Origin: Kibdelosporangium sp. MJ126-NF4 | GTDB taxonomy: Bacteria > Actinomycetota > Actinomycetes > Mycobacteriales > Pseudonocardiaceae | Direction of reading: 5' to 3' | Assembly: GCF_000826545.1 (NCBI RefSeq) | Contig: NZ_CDME01000008.1 | Location: 992,001-1,056,000 of the forward strand | DNA length: 64,000 nucleotides | Shown here: piece by piece, positions 17,493-27,065 of the stretch | How the letters are laid out: each line of letters begins with the position of its first letter | Position numbering within the stretch: position 1 is the first letter of the stretch | The notes under the pieces: generated by a model | What the model saw: the letters and a program-made list of their open reading frames with translations, nothing else | The model's database searches: none | Told to the model about the DNA's origin: nothing | Made by a program: the position numbers and the translations under genes

Positions 17493-18323
17493 CTATCCCT
17501 TCACCGCGCCTGCGGTCAGTCCGGAAACCAGCTTGCGTTGCACGATCAGGAAGAAGATCAACGCGGGCACGGCGTAGATCACCGACGCGGCCATGATCCC
17601 GCCCCAGTCGACGAGGAACGCCTCACGGAACGTCGACAGCCACACCGGGATGGTCCGCTTGCCCTGGTCCTGCATCAACACTAGGGCGAACAGGAACTCG
17701 TTCCACGCGGTGATGAAGCTGAATACCGACGTGGCCACCAGCCCCGGCCCGAGCAGCGGCAGCGTGACCCGGCGGAACGCCTGCCACCGGCCGCATCCGT
17801 CGATCATCGCGGCTTCCTCGAGCTCGACCGGGATGCCCTTGACGAAGCCGTACAGCATCCAGCACGTGAACGGCAGTGTCAGCGCCATGTACACCAGCAG
17901 CAGCGACGGCAGTTGGTTGAGCAGACCGGCGTCGCGCATCAGCAGGTACAGCGGGATCAGCAACGCCTCGATCGGCGCCAGCTGCGCGACCAGCACCAGG
18001 AACAGGAAACCCTTGCGGCCGCTGAATCTCATCCTTGCCAACGGGAACGCGGCCAGCACACCGGCGACCAGCGCGGTCAGCACCGCGCCGAGCGTGACGA
18101 TGAGACTGTTGGTCAGGAACGTGGTGAAGCCCGGTTTGCTCAACGCCGACGTGAAGTTCTCGAACGTGACCGAGAACGGGATCAGGTCGTAGCGCGGCGA
18201 CAGCACCTCGCCAGGGGTCTTGAACGAGGTCGTGATCAGCCAGTACGTCGGGAACCCGAACAGCAGCGCCCCGAACACCCCGATCGTGTTGAGCGCGATC
18301 CGCTGCGGCAGAGACTTCCTCAC
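17493..18323 (-). CDS. Carbohydrate ABC transporter permease, MalG type
   Basis: A 276-residue protein from GTG 18323, overlapping the upstream permease stop by 4 bases. It has about six membrane segments and the permease EAA loop EEAAMIDGCGRWQAFRRVTLPLL, which contacts the ATPase. It belongs to the CUT1 family partnering MalF-type proteins. No ATPase gene is present in this operon, so the importer probably uses a shared ATPase such as MsiK, as sugar importers do in streptomycetes. Confidence 0.93.
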   Translation of the reverse strand: MRKSLPQRIALNTIGVFGALLFGFPTYWLITTSFKTPGEVLSPRYDLIPFSVTFENFTSALSKPGFTTFLTNSLIVTLGAVLTALVAGVLAAFPLARMRFSGRKGFLFLVLVAQLAPIEALLIPLYLLMRDAGLLNQLPSLLLVYMALTLPFTCWMLYGFVKGIPVELEEAAMIDGCGRWQAFRRVTLPLLGPGLVATSVFSFITAWNEFLFALVLMQDQGKRTIPVWLSTFREAFLVDWGGIMAASVIYAVPALIFFLIVQRKLVSGLTAGAVKG

Positions 18324-19312
18324 TTCAGCTCCACCTCCTTGGAACGCAGCAACAACTGGATGTACCGGGCAAGCAGGATGACGAGCACCAGCAGCATGAT
18401 CATCGCGATCGCGGCTGCCGGACCGAAGTGGCTGCCCGCGATGCCCTTGAGGTACATGTAGATCGGCAGGGTGGTGCTCTCGCCGTCCGGCCCGCCCTGC
18501 TTGATCGCCCACACCTGGGTGAACACCCGGAAGTCCCAGATCACCGACAGGAACGTCACGATCGTCAGGATCGGCTGGATGGCGGGCCAGCTGACCGCGC
18601 GGAAGGTCTGCCACGGCCCGGCGCCGTCGATCCCGGCCGCCTCGTACTGCTCACTCGGCACGCCGACCAGACCCGCGTACAGGCTGAACGCCACAAACGG
18701 CACCGCCTGCCACGTGATCAGCAGGCCGATCACGGTCAGCGTGCTGGGTCCGTCACTGAACCAGGAGTGGCCGATGAACCCCTCGAACCCGAGCAGGGCA
18801 AGCGTCTTGTTCAGGATGCCGTACTGCTGGTCGAAGATCCACTGGAACACCGTGGTGGCGGCGACCGCGGGCGTCGCCCACGCGACCACCAACGTGACCT
18901 GGAGGATCACCCGGACGATCGGGTTGAGCTGTTTCATCAGCAGCGCGAGCAGCAGCGCGACGGCGATCGTCACGGCGACCACGGCGGCCATGAAGACCAG
19001 GGTCCGCACGGTGACTTCCCAGAACACCGGGTCGCCGAGCACCTCGGCGTAGTTGCCCACACCGACCCAGACCAGTTGGCCGGTGACCAGTTCACGCAGG
19101 TCGAGCTTGCGGAAGCTGATCAGCACGAGCTGGAACGTCGGCCAGATCAGCAGCGCGCCGATGGCGATGACACCGGGCGCCAGCAACAGGTACGGCAGCA
19201 CGGAGTCGCCGAAGCCCTTGCGGCGGCGCCGTGCTCGCAGGGTAGGGACACGCGGCGATGCCGGCGGAGTGTTACCCGCCGGCATCGCCGATACGTCCTT
19301 CGTCGAGGTCAT
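18320..19312 (-). CDS. Carbohydrate ABC transporter permease, MalF type
   Basis: A 330-residue protein with a Pro-rich, basic N-terminal cytosolic tail and about six membrane segments. The EAA loop reads EQYEAAGIDGAGPWQTFRAVSWPAI. Its ATG overlaps the binding-protein stop (ATGA), and its stop overlaps the next permease start (GTGA), so all three are translated as a chain. It is the first permease of the CUT1 importer. Confidence 0.94.
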   Translation of the reverse strand: MTSTKDVSAMPAGNTPPASPRVPTLRARRRRKGFGDSVLPYLLLAPGVIAIGALLIWPTFQLVLISFRKLDLRELVTGQLVWVGVGNYAEVLGDPVFWEVTVRTLVFMAAVVAVTIAVALLLALLMKQLNPIVRVILQVTLVVAWATPAVAATTVFQWIFDQQYGILNKTLALLGFEGFIGHSWFSDGPSTLTVIGLLITWQAVPFVAFSLYAGLVGVPSEQYEAAGIDGAGPWQTFRAVSWPAIQPILTIVTFLSVIWDFRVFTQVWAIKQGGPDGESTTLPIYMYLKGIAGSHFGPAAAIAMIMLLVLVILLARYIQLLLRSKEVELK

Positions 19313-20616
19313 GAACCAGCGAGGAGCTTGTCCAACGCGGCATTCGCGTCGGTAGTCGCCTGGTCGATCGACTTCTTACCCGTCAGGTACGCGGTCATCA
19401 TGTCCTTCAGCGGGTTCTGGCCGGACTCGACCTCGCCCCACTTCGGGCTGGACGGCACCGCGCGGCCGTTCTGCGCGGCCTTGGCCATCACGCTGGCGAA
19501 CGGGTCGCTGGACAGCGCGCTGATGTCCGTGGACGTGCCGGGCACGAAGCCGCCCTTGGCGACCTCGGTCTGGTACTTCTGGCCGGAGAGCAGCTTCAGG
19601 TACGCCTTGGCGGCAGCGGGGTTCTTGCTGTTGAGCGGGATGGCCAGGTTCGAGCCGCCGAGGAACACCGGTGCGCTCTTGCCCGCGGTCTTGCCGGGGA
19701 TGGCGAACGCGGCGGTCTTGTCCTTGATCGTCGGGTCGGTCTTGGCCGCGGTGGCCACCTCACCGGGCGTGCCGATGAACATGGCGACCTTGCCGCCGCC
19801 GTAGATGCCCGCCTGCTGCGGGGTGGCCTCGTCGTTGTCCTTCGGCGCCTTCGTACCGGACGCGTCGACGAGCTTCTTGTAGAACTCCAGGCCCGCCTTG
19901 GCCTCGGTCGAGTTCAGCGACGACTTGAAGCTCTTGCCCTCGGCCTTGGCGATGTCGCCGCCCTCGTCCCAGATGAACGACAGCAGCGAGTACCAGTACT
20001 GGCCGGGCAGGTACAGCGGCTGGAAGTCGGGGTCGCTGCCGAACTTGGCCTTCAGCTTGTCGATCGCGGCCAGCCACTCCTCACGGGAGGTCGGCGGCGT
20101 GGTGATGCCTGCCTGCTCGAACATGTCCTTGCGGTAGATGACCTCGCGGTTGGCAGCGTAGAACGGCATGCCGTAGGTCTTGCCTTCGAACGTCGCGGAG
20201 TCCTGCAGGCCCTTGAGCCACTGCGAGCCGTTGAGGTCGTTGACCGAGCCGGACAGGTCGGTCAGCACGCTCTGCGCGGCGAACGCGGGCGTCTGGGTGT
20301 TGCCGATCTCGATGACGTCCGGCGGGGTCTGTGAGGCCAGCGCGGTGGTCAGCTTCTGCTGGATGCCGTTCCACTGCTGGACTTCGTACTTGATCTTGAC
20401 GCCGGGGTTGGCGTCCTGGAACTCCTTGTGCAGAGCGCTGCTCAGAGGCTCCGGCGCGGAGCCGGTCATCAACCAGACCGTCAGCTCGCCACTGAGCTGC
20501 TGTGGCGCGTTCGCGTTGCTTTGGGCGGTGTTGCCCGACCCTCCGGAGCCGGCGCAGCCCGCGGTCGCGAGGGAGATGGCGACAGCGCCTGCCGCCAGCT
20601 TCATCCAGCGCTTCAC
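19309..20616 (-). CDS. Sugar-binding lipoprotein of ABC importer
   Basis: A 435-residue protein from GTG 20616, chosen because AAGGA lies about 8 bases upstream and a signal peptide follows directly. The lipobox LATAGC anchors it at the outer face of the membrane. The body is a family 1 extracellular solute-binding protein with ELTVWLMTGSAPE, DVIEIGNTQTPAFA and the typical IPGKTAGKSAPVFLGGSNLAIP stretch. Linked NagZ and DasR-like operators suggest N-acetylglucosamine oligomers as ligand (DasA/NgcE-like role); this is inference. Confidence 0.93.
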   Translation of the reverse strand: MKRWMKLAAGAVAISLATAGCAGSGGSGNTAQSNANAPQQLSGELTVWLMTGSAPEPLSSALHKEFQDANPGVKIKYEVQQWNGIQQKLTTALASQTPPDVIEIGNTQTPAFAAQSVLTDLSGSVNDLNGSQWLKGLQDSATFEGKTYGMPFYAANREVIYRKDMFEQAGITTPPTSREEWLAAIDKLKAKFGSDPDFQPLYLPGQYWYSLLSFIWDEGGDIAKAEGKSFKSSLNSTEAKAGLEFYKKLVDASGTKAPKDNDEATPQQAGIYGGGKVAMFIGTPGEVATAAKTDPTIKDKTAAFAIPGKTAGKSAPVFLGGSNLAIPLNSKNPAAAKAYLKLLSGQKYQTEVAKGGFVPGTSTDISALSSDPFASVMAKAAQNGRAVPSSPKWGEVESGQNPLKDMMTAYLTGKKSIDQATTDANAALDKLLAGS

Positions 20617-20657
20617 TCGTGCCGTCCTTTCGAGCCCGGCCACCCCGGGCGCACAAA

Positions 20658-20669
20658 TGGTGTAGACCA
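20658..20669. promoter_or_regulatory. DasR-like responsive element 1
   Basis: TGGTGTAGACCA differs at one base from the TGGTCTAGACCA core of the DasR (GntR-family) operator. It lies 42 bases upstream of the binding-protein start. Confidence 0.7.
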
Positions 20670-20681
20670 ATGCAGAGCAGC

Positions 20682-20695
20682 GTGGTCCGGACCAC
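20682..20695. promoter_or_regulatory. DasR-like responsive element 2
   Basis: GTGGTCCGGACCAC is a perfect 14-base palindrome of the same type, with core TGGTCCGGACCA. On the minus strand it lies just inside a TTGACA at 20707-20702, so a bound repressor would cover the promoter spacer. Confidence 0.72.
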
Positions 20696-20787
20696 ACCAA
20701 CTGTCAAGGCGGTTGCCAAGACGTTGTAAAAGAACAGACAGCGGGCCGTGATCCGACCAGTTCGGTGCGTAATCACCCCAAGACGGC

Positions 20788-20828
20788 ACAAACCCCCTGC
20801 GAAATATTGTCCTTCGCAGGGGGTTTGT
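20788..20828 (-). terminator. Terminator hairpin, probably bidirectional
   Basis: A 16-base perfect stem (20788-20803 with 20813-20828; ACAAACCCCCTGCGAA and its complement) has a 9-base loop. It lies just downstream of the DUF402-like gene that ends at 20844 and insulates the importer promoter. Confidence 0.88.
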
Positions 20829-20843
20829 CGTTGACAGTTGGCG

Positions 20844-21362
20844 TCAGTAGGGCGGCCACACCTCGAAAACATGGTGGCCGGTCAGCCAAGCGCTCAGGTC
20901 CTGCCGGTAGTAGCTGAGCTCCTCCAGTGCCCTGTGCACGGTCCGCAGCGCCAGATCCGCGTCACCGGTGCGCAGGACGCGGCCGGCCACCGCCGCCGCG
21001 AACTCCTCCGAGCGCACGATCCGGGCCGCCGTGCCGGGCGCCGACGACAGGCCCAGCAGGAGATCCGTCGTGCGCCACATCGTGCCCTCACGCGTGATGC
21101 GGGCGGCGGTGAGCACGCTCGGGCCGGATCGCGCGTGGCGCGAGCGGGGCCGTTGGTGCGTCAGCCTGAGGTTGCACTCCGGCAGCAGCCAGGTCACCTC
21201 GGAGTCGTGGAACGGGTCCTCCGGGGTGGGGCATTCCACCCTGAGACCCCAGCGTTCTTCCTGACACGTCCGGAGGCGCCGGGACGTACCGGACGAGTAC
21301 CTGCGAACCGCGGAAACCGTGTCGACGAAGTCGACCAGCTGCGGGGTGATAGTGGTGCCCAC
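20844..21362 (-). CDS. Diverged DUF402-like protein
   Basis: A 172-residue protein from GTG 21362. Its order of motifs parallels the DUF402 protein encoded next to it: TWLLPECNLRLTH against SWLLPELGLRVTH, MWRTTDLLLGL against VWRMVDVYLDL, and a similar helical C-terminus ending in DLSAWL against DTDAWL. I therefore read it as a diverged paralogue. It lacks the acidic cluster YIDLVEVDPDF of its neighbour, which in DUF402 phosphatases supplies metal ligands, so it may not be catalytic. Function is unknown. Confidence 0.65.
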   Translation of the reverse strand: MGTTITPQLVDFVDTVSAVRRYSSGTSRRLRTCQEERWGLRVECPTPEDPFHDSEVTWLLPECNLRLTHQRPRSRHARSGPSVLTAARITREGTMWRTTDLLLGLSSAPGTAARIVRSEEFAAAVAGRVLRTGDADLALRTVHRALEELSYYRQDLSAWLTGHHVFEVWPPY

Positions 21363-21534
21363 GCCGCCCGAGGGTAGTCATCGCGGTGCGGTCCGTGATC
21401 ACCCAGGTTTCATTCGTTACATCACGGCTTGTGATCGGCCGGGTATCGATCTGTGAGCGGTTTGTGATTAGGCCGAAAGGCGGTTGACAAGATCAATTAC
21501 TCTTCGGTAGGCGAGTCGCCACACTGGTTGAAAC

Positions 21535-22149
21535 TCACAGTTTGCGCTGGTCCCGCCAGGTCATCTCGATGCCGAGCGACCGCAGCCACGCGTCCGTGTC
21601 GTAGCCGTGCGCGCTTATCCCGTCGACCGTCCGGTAGGTGCGTTCCAACGCCCGCTGCGCCGTCCCGGCGTCGATCAGACGGGCGTCCAGCGCCGCGAGC
21701 AACTCGTCGGTGTCCACGACCTCAAGGCGCTCACCGGTGTACACGTGGAGGTCGAGATACACGTCCACCATCCGCCACACCGGGCCCAGGGCGGAGCTGC
21801 CTTCGTTGCTGTACGTGCCGAAGTCCGGGTCCACCTCGACGAGGTCGATGTAGACGTCCTCGCCGCGAGGTGTGCCGGGGTGGCGGTGCCAGTGCGTGAC
21901 CCTCAGTCCGAGCTCGGGCAGCAACCACGATTCGATATAAGCGAGCTTCGGGTGGCCGTCCATCTTGCGGGCCATGAACAGGCCGAAATGCTCCAGCCGG
22001 TATTCGTCGACCGTGCGCCGGAAACCCTTGGGGTCGATGTTCTCCATGGCCCTGACGTCGAACAGCTCCACCTTGGGCGGGTGGACGTGCGGCATGACGT
22101 CGGGGCTGACCCTCGGCCGGGCGACCGGTACGGCGTAGTCGGAGCTCAC
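21535..22149 (-). CDS. DUF402 domain protein (FomD/nucleotide phosphatase-like)
   Basis: A 204-residue protein from GTG 22149; the longer frame upstream overlaps the intergenic promoter region and is rejected. The DUF402 core includes YIESWLLPELGLRVTHWHRHPG, the acidic stretch EDVYIDLVEVDP and VWRMVDVYLDLHVYTG. The family includes metal-dependent nucleoside diphosphate or CMP-ester hydrolases, such as FomD and the Ntdp type. The physiological substrate is unknown. It diverges from the DUF5685 pair. Confidence 0.85.
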   Translation of the reverse strand: MSSDYAVPVARPRVSPDVMPHVHPPKVELFDVRAMENIDPKGFRRTVDEYRLEHFGLFMARKMDGHPKLAYIESWLLPELGLRVTHWHRHPGTPRGEDVYIDLVEVDPDFGTYSNEGSSALGPVWRMVDVYLDLHVYTGERLEVVDTDELLAALDARLIDAGTAQRALERTYRTVDGISAHGYDTDAWLRSLGIEMTWRDQRKL

Positions 22150-22267
22150 CTGGTCATGGTGCCTACGACAGGTGGATCGCCGCACCCTCCGCGAAGGGGG
22201 GATTGTGCCGCCGATCGGGTGATTACCCGCTACGATGCCGATCTTCCTACACGGGGGTCTGGCATTC

Positions 22268-23503
22268 ATGTTCGGCATCATCCGACCTTGTCGTCACCGG
22301 CTTTCGCCACAGCTGCGGACCTCGTGGCTTGCCCACCTCTGCGGCCTCTGCCTGGCATTAAGGGACGATCACGGACAATTGGCGAGGACCGTCACGAATT
22401 ACGACGGCCTTGTCGTGTCCGCGCTCGTCGAGGCACAGTCGGCCGCGTCGTCCAGGCGCACGGCGGGACCGTGCCCCCTTCGGGCGATGCAACCCGCCTC
22501 GGTAGCGCAGGGTGACGGTGCCCGGCTGGCCGCCTCGGTGTCACTCGTCCTGGCATCGGCGAAGATCAACGACCATGTGGCCGACGGCGACGGTGTTTTC
22601 GGACGCAGGGGAATCTCGACAGCGGCACGACGGGTAGCGGGCCGATGGGCGGCGCAGGGCGCGTGGACCGGCGAGCAGGTCGGCTTCGACACGGCTGTCC
22701 TGCTCGACGCCGTCGGCGAGCAGCCCGCCGTCGAGCAGTCGCTCAGCCGTGGCGACTCGCTGCTCCTCGCCACCAGCCCGACCGAGACCGCGACAGCGGC
22801 GGCGTTCGCCCACACCGCCGTGCTCAGCGGACGCCCGGGCAACACCCCCGCCCTGTCCGAGGCGGGAAAACTCTTCGGCCGGATCGCGCACCTGGTCGAC
22901 GCGGTCGAGGACATCGAGGAGGACCGGGCGACCGGCGCGTGGAACCCCCTGCTGGCAACAGGAACCTCCATCGAGGAAGCCCGCAGGCTGTGTGACGACG
23001 CCGTGCTCGGCGTTCGGCTGGCGTTGCGGGAAGCGGAGTTCACCGACAGCAAGCTCGTCCACGCCCTGCTGGCGCACGAGCTCGACCACGCCATCAAACG
23101 TGCCTTCGGTGACGTGCACGGGCCGGGACACGCGCATGGGCACGGCCACCCGGGTGGGCCGCAGTACCCGCCGCCGTACCAGCCGCAGCAGCCACCGCCG
23201 CCGTATCACCCGCCGAACCAGCAACCGCCCAACAAGAAGCCCAAGCGCAAGGACAGGCGCGAGGACAAGCGCCGCGAGTGGCAACAGCAGGGGTGGCAGC
23301 GTCCGAACCGCAGCTGGGGAGCGGCCTGTGGTCTCGCGATCGCCATGTTCTGCACGTGCCAGTTCTGCTGCAGGGACCCGTACCACGACCCGTGGACCGG
23401 TGAGCCGAAAGAGGGTTGGTGCCACAGCTGTGACTGTTGCGACAGTTGCTGTGACTGCGACTGCTGCTGTGATGGTTGTGACTGCTGCGACTGCTCCTGC
23501 TAG
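22268..23503 (+). CDS. DUF5685 family protein with Pro/His-rich linker and Cys-rich tail
   Basis: A 411-residue protein from ATG 22268, with a G-rich Shine-Dalgarno upstream. Residues about 1-275 form the DUF5685 region, beginning [12 protein letters not shown] and containing [14 protein letters not shown], a CxxC-like motif; this part is shared with the next gene. A Pro/His/Gln-rich linker and a basic stretch (NKKPKRKDRRED) follow, then a short hydrophobic piece (ACGLAIAMFCTC). The tail ends with 15 Cys in its last 29 residues, spaced by Asp, Ser and Gly and ending CDCCDCSC. The tail could bind metal or be a modified peptide; nothing nearby proves either. Confidence 0.88.
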   Translation: MFGIIRPCRHRLSPQLRTSWLAHLCGLCLALRDDHGQLARTVTNYDGLVVSALVEAQSAASSRRTAGPCPLRAMQPASVAQGDGARLAASVSLVLASAKINDHVADGDGVFGRRGISTAARRVAGRWAAQGAWTGEQVGFDTAVLLDAVGEQPAVEQSLSRGDSLLLATSPTETATAAAFAHTAVLSGRPGNTPALSEAGKLFGRIAHLVDAVEDIEEDRATGAWNPLLATGTSIEEARRLCDDAVLGVRLALREAEFTDSKLVHALLAHELDHAIKRAFGDVHGPGHAHGHGHPGGPQYPPPYQPQQPPPPYHPPNQQPPNKKPKRKDRREDKRREWQQQGWQRPNRSWGAACGLAIAMFCTCQFCCRDPYHDPWTGEPKEGWCHSCDCCDSCCDCDCCCDGCDCCDCSC

Positions 23504-23543
23504 TGGTCGCATGAGGTGACGTGTTCGAGGGGGAGTCAGAAAA

Positions 23544-24536
23544 ATGTTCGGGATCATCAGGCCTTGTCGTCACCGGCTTTCCTTACGGTTGCACGGCTCG
23601 TGGCTCGCGCACCTGTGCGGGCTCTGTCTGGCGTTACGTGACGAACACGGGCAGTTGGCGCGAGCAGCGACCAACTACGACGGCCTGGTGATCTCCGCAC
23701 TGGTCGAGGCCCAGTCCGACAGTGAGGCCGCGCGACGGACCGCGGGACCGTGCCCGTTGCGCGCGATGCGGTCCGCGTCCGTCGCGCACGGCGACGGCGC
23801 TCGGCTCGCCGCCGCGGTGTCGTTGGTGCTTGCCTCGGCGAAGGTGTCCGACCACATCGACGACGGTGATGGCGCGATGAGCCGCCCGGGGGTTTCCGGC
23901 GTGGCACGGCGAGTCGCCAAGCGATGGGCAGTGCAGGGCACGTCGTCCGGTTCGGCGGTCGGCTTCGACACCGCGGTGTTGCTGGACGCGGTCGCCCGGC
24001 AGAGCGCCGTCGAGCTGTCGGCGGGTTCACTGCTTGAGGTGACCGAGCCGACCGAAACCGCTGCCGCGGCGGCATTTGGGCACACCGCCGTGGTGAGCGG
24101 CCGCCCGGCCAACGCGGCCGCGTTGGGTGAGGCCGGGCGGTTGTTCGGCCGGATCGCCCACCTCGTCGACGCGGTCGAGGACCTCATCGCCGACCAGGCC
24201 GCCGGTGTGTGGAATCCGTTGACCGCGACCGGGACCTCCCTCGTGGAGGCCCGTCGGCACTGCGACGACGCCGCGCTCGGGATGCGGCTGGCGCTGGACG
24301 AGGTCGCCTTCGTGGACGACCGGCTCGTCCGTGCCCTGCTTGTCGACGAGGTGTACCACGCCATCCACCGGGCGTTCTCACACGCCTCGGACGGGAAGCG
24401 CAAGAAGAAGAAGGAGAAGGTGGAGGACGGGAGCAGCGCTGTGGCAGACATCGGCGAAGGCGCCTTGGAGATCGCCACGAACCGAGCGGGCCGCGGCTGC
24501 TGCTCGCACTGTGACTGCTGCGACTGCTCCTGCTGA
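23544..24536 (+). CDS. DUF5685 family protein with short Cys-rich tail
   Basis: A 330-residue paralogue of the preceding protein, 40 bases downstream with a strong GAGGGGGAG ribosome site. The N-terminal region aligns along its length ([41 protein letters not shown]). The long Pro/His linker is replaced by a short Lys/Glu-rich segment ([12 protein letters not shown]). The tail is shorter, with 7 Cys in the last 13 residues, and ends with the same CDCCDCSC, encoded by identical bases. The strict end conservation against a divergent linker suggests the tail is functional. Function unknown. Confidence 0.88.
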   Translation: MFGIIRPCRHRLSLRLHGSWLAHLCGLCLALRDEHGQLARAATNYDGLVISALVEAQSDSEAARRTAGPCPLRAMRSASVAHGDGARLAAAVSLVLASAKVSDHIDDGDGAMSRPGVSGVARRVAKRWAVQGTSSGSAVGFDTAVLLDAVARQSAVELSAGSLLEVTEPTETAAAAAFGHTAVVSGRPANAAALGEAGRLFGRIAHLVDAVEDLIADQAAGVWNPLTATGTSLVEARRHCDDAALGMRLALDEVAFVDDRLVRALLVDEVYHAIHRAFSHASDGKRKKKKEKVEDGSSAVADIGEGALEIATNRAGRGCCSHCDCCDCSC

Positions 24537-24620
24537 GCCGTCACCTTCGTCCCCCGTGTCACACCAGTCCCGTTTCTTGGCCCTGACCGGCGCCGATGCG
24601 AAACTGTCGGTGGGCGGACG

Positions 24621-24626
24621 TAGAGT
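24621..24626 (+). promoter_or_regulatory. Candidate -10 box TAGAGT, leaderless uvrB start
   Basis: TAGAGT lies 7 bases before the uvrB GTG at 24634, and no Shine-Dalgarno sequence is visible. No LexA box is present near it. Confidence 0.4.
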
Positions 24627-24633
24627 CTTCGGC

Positions 24634-26802
24634 GTGGCATTCGCGACCGAGTACCCAGTGATCGCCCACTCCGAGTTCCGGCCGGTGAGCGACATCCCGC
24701 GCAGCGACGGCACCTTCCAGGTCGTCAGCGAGTACAAGCCCGCCGGTGACCAGCCCGCGGCCATCGAGGAGCTGGAACGCAGGCTCAAGGCGGGCGAGAA
24801 GGACGTGGTGCTGCTCGGTGCCACCGGTACCGGCAAGTCGGCCACCACGGCGTGGCTGGTCGAGCGGATCCAGCGGCCGACGCTCGTGCTGGCGCCGAAC
24901 AAGACGCTGGCCGCCCAGCTGGCCAACGAGCTGCGCGAGTTGTTCCCGAACAACGCGGTCGAGTACTTCGTCAGCTACTACGACTACTACCAGCCCGAGG
25001 CGTACATCCCGCAGACGGACACGTACATCGAGAAGGACTCGTCGATCAACGACGACGTCGAGCGGCTGCGCCACTCGGCCACCTCGAACCTGCTGTCCCG
25101 GCGGGATGTCATCGTGGTCGCCTCGGTGTCCTGCATCTACGGTCTCGGCACGCCGCAGTCGTACCTCGACCGGTCGATCGAGGTCGGAGTCGGGCAGGAG
25201 CTGGAGCGCGAGGCGCTGCTGCGCGCGCTGGTCGACGTCCAGTACACGCGCAACGACCTGGCGTTCGCGCGTGGCACGTTCCGGGTGCGCGGCGACACGA
25301 TCGAGATCATCCCGGCCTACGAGGAACTGGCCGTCCGGATCGAGATGTTCGGCGACGAGATCGACAAGCTCTACTACCTGCACCCGCTCACCGGCGACAT
25401 CGTTCGCGAGGTCGACGAGCTGCGGATCTTCCCGGCCACGCACTACGTCGTCGGTCCGGAGCGGCTGGAGAAGGCGATCGTCGAGATCGAGAAGGAGCTG
25501 GCGCAGCGGCTGGCGGAGTTCGAGCGGCAGGGCAAGCTGCTCGAAGCGCAGCGGCTGCGGATGCGCACCACGTACGACATCGAGATGATGCGCCAGGTCG
25601 GCTTCTGCTCGGGCATCGAGAACTACTCGCGCCACCTCGACGGCCGTGAAGGCGGGTCCGCGCCCGCGACGTTGATCGACTACTTCCCGGCCGACTTCCT
25701 GCTCGTCATCGACGAGTCACACGGCACGGTGCCGCAGGTCGGCGGGATGTACGAGGGCGACGCGTCCCGCAAGCGCAACCTGGTCGAGCACGGCTTCCGG
25801 TTGCCGTCCGCGCTGGACAACCGGCCGCTGACCTGGGAGGAGTTCCAGGACCGGATCGGCCAGACGGTGTACCTGTCGGCGACGCCGGGGCCGTACGAGA
25901 TGGGCCAGACCGGCGGCGAGTTCGTCGAGCAGGTGATCCGGCCGACCGGCCTGATCGACCCCGAGGTGATCATCAAGCCGACCAAGGGCCAGATCGACGA
26001 CCTGGTCGGCGAGATCCGCGAGCGGGCGGAGAAGGACGAGCGCGTCCTGGTCACCACGCTGACCAAGAAGATGGCCGAGGACCTGACCGACTACCTGCTG
26101 GAGCTCGGCGTCAGGGTGCGCTACCTGCACTCCGAAGTGGACACTCTGCGTCGGGTGGAGTTGCTGCGGCAGCTGCGTTCCGGCGACTTCGACGTGCTGA
26201 TCGGCATCAACCTGCTGCGGGAGGGCCTCGACCTGCCGGAAGTGTCCCTTGTGGCCATTCTGGACGCCGACAAGGAAGGCTTCCTGCGGTCGGGCACGAG
26301 CCTGATCCAGACCATCGGCCGTGCCGCGCGTAACGTCTCCGGCCAGGTCCACATGTACGCGGACAAGATGACCGCGGCGATGCAGCACGCGATCGACGAG
26401 ACGAACCGCCGTCGTGACAAGCAGATCGCGTACAACAAGGAACGCGGCCTCGACCCGCAGCCGTTGCGCAAGAAGATCGCCGACATCCTCGACCGCGTCT
26501 ACCAGGAGGCGGACGACGACGACGTCGCTGTCGGTGGCTCCGGCCGCAACGTCTCGCGTGGCAAGAAGCCGACGGGGGAGAAGGGCGTTCCCGCGGCGGG
26601 CGGCAAGAGCTCCGGTGTCCGGTCGGACCGCGACATCAGCAAGATGCCCCGCGCGGAACTGGCGGACCTCGTGGCGCAACTCACCGACCAGATGATGAAC
26701 GCGGCCCGCGAGCTGCAGTTCGAACTGGCAGCCCGGCTGCGCGACGAGATTCACGACCTGAAGAAGGAACTGCGCGGCATGGACGCGGCGGGCATCAAGT
26801 AG
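24634..26802 (+). CDS. uvrB: Excinuclease ABC subunit B
   Basis: A 722-residue protein. GTG 24634 is chosen because the family N-terminus [18 protein letters not shown] begins right after it. Walker A is [13 protein letters not shown]; the beta-hairpin [25 protein letters not shown], the helicase motifs ([49 protein letters not shown]) and a C-terminal UVR motif ([18 protein letters not shown]) are all present. It loads damaged DNA from UvrA and recruits UvrC in nucleotide excision repair. Actinobacterial length is normal. Confidence 0.99.
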   Translation: MAFATEYPVIAHSEFRPVSDIPRSDGTFQVVSEYKPAGDQPAAIEELERRLKAGEKDVVLLGATGTGKSATTAWLVERIQRPTLVLAPNKTLAAQLANELRELFPNNAVEYFVSYYDYYQPEAYIPQTDTYIEKDSSINDDVERLRHSATSNLLSRRDVIVVASVSCIYGLGTPQSYLDRSIEVGVGQELEREALLRALVDVQYTRNDLAFARGTFRVRGDTIEIIPAYEELAVRIEMFGDEIDKLYYLHPLTGDIVREVDELRIFPATHYVVGPERLEKAIVEIEKELAQRLAEFERQGKLLEAQRLRMRTTYDIEMMRQVGFCSGIENYSRHLDGREGGSAPATLIDYFPADFLLVIDESHGTVPQVGGMYEGDASRKRNLVEHGFRLPSALDNRPLTWEEFQDRIGQTVYLSATPGPYEMGQTGGEFVEQVIRPTGLIDPEVIIKPTKGQIDDLVGEIRERAEKDERVLVTTLTKKMAEDLTDYLLELGVRVRYLHSEVDTLRRVELLRQLRSGDFDVLIGINLLREGLDLPEVSLVAILDADKEGFLRSGTSLIQTIGRAARNVSGQVHMYADKMTAAMQHAIDETNRRRDKQIAYNKERGLDPQPLRKKIADILDRVYQEADDDDVAVGGSGRNVSRGKKPTGEKGVPAAGGKSSGVRSDRDISKMPRAELADLVAQLTDQMMNAARELQFELAARLRDEIHDLKKELRGMDAAGIK

Positions 26803-26888
26803 CAGGACAGTCGACTGGACGAGTTCCGCTTCGACGATCAGATCGAGGCGGACCAGGTCTGCTGTACGGCGACAGCGGGTCTGACGTC

Positions 26889-27065
26889 GTGGACAGGGAC
26901 GCCGCGATCGTCTACGAGCACGGGCAGGGGCTCAACCTCGCCGACTGGAGCGCCACCACTCGACGTTTCCACAGCACCGGCGAATGGTATGGCCGTTGGG
27001 GCACATGCGAAACCTGTGGCTGCGTGCTACTTCCCGACCCGCGCTGTCACGATCATGCCGAGTGA
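26889..27065 (+). CDS. Possible 58-residue zinc-binding orphan ORF
   Basis: A short frame from GTG 26889 to TGA 27065. It ends in GRWGTCETCGCVLLPDPRCHDHAE, with a CxxCxC group and a CHDH group that could bind zinc. Codon choice looks coding (G/C at third positions). It may be a complete small protein or the surviving 3' end of a lost gene: a sequence in this frame can be read upstream but lacks a good start. It overlaps the convergent MmcQ gene by 13 bases. Confidence 0.4.
   Translation: MDRDAAIVYEHGQGLNLADWSATTRRFHSTGEWYGRWGTCETCGCVLLPDPRCHDHAE

Noticed and set aside
20702..20707. Strong promoter for the importer from TTGACA
   Set aside because: The -35 is good, but the matching -10 (CACGCT) is poor, so the promoter is not listed separately.
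21484..21513. Plus-strand TTGACA with a TAGGCG 18 bases away
   Set aside because: It points into the 3' end of a minus-strand gene and no gene follows. Probably chance.
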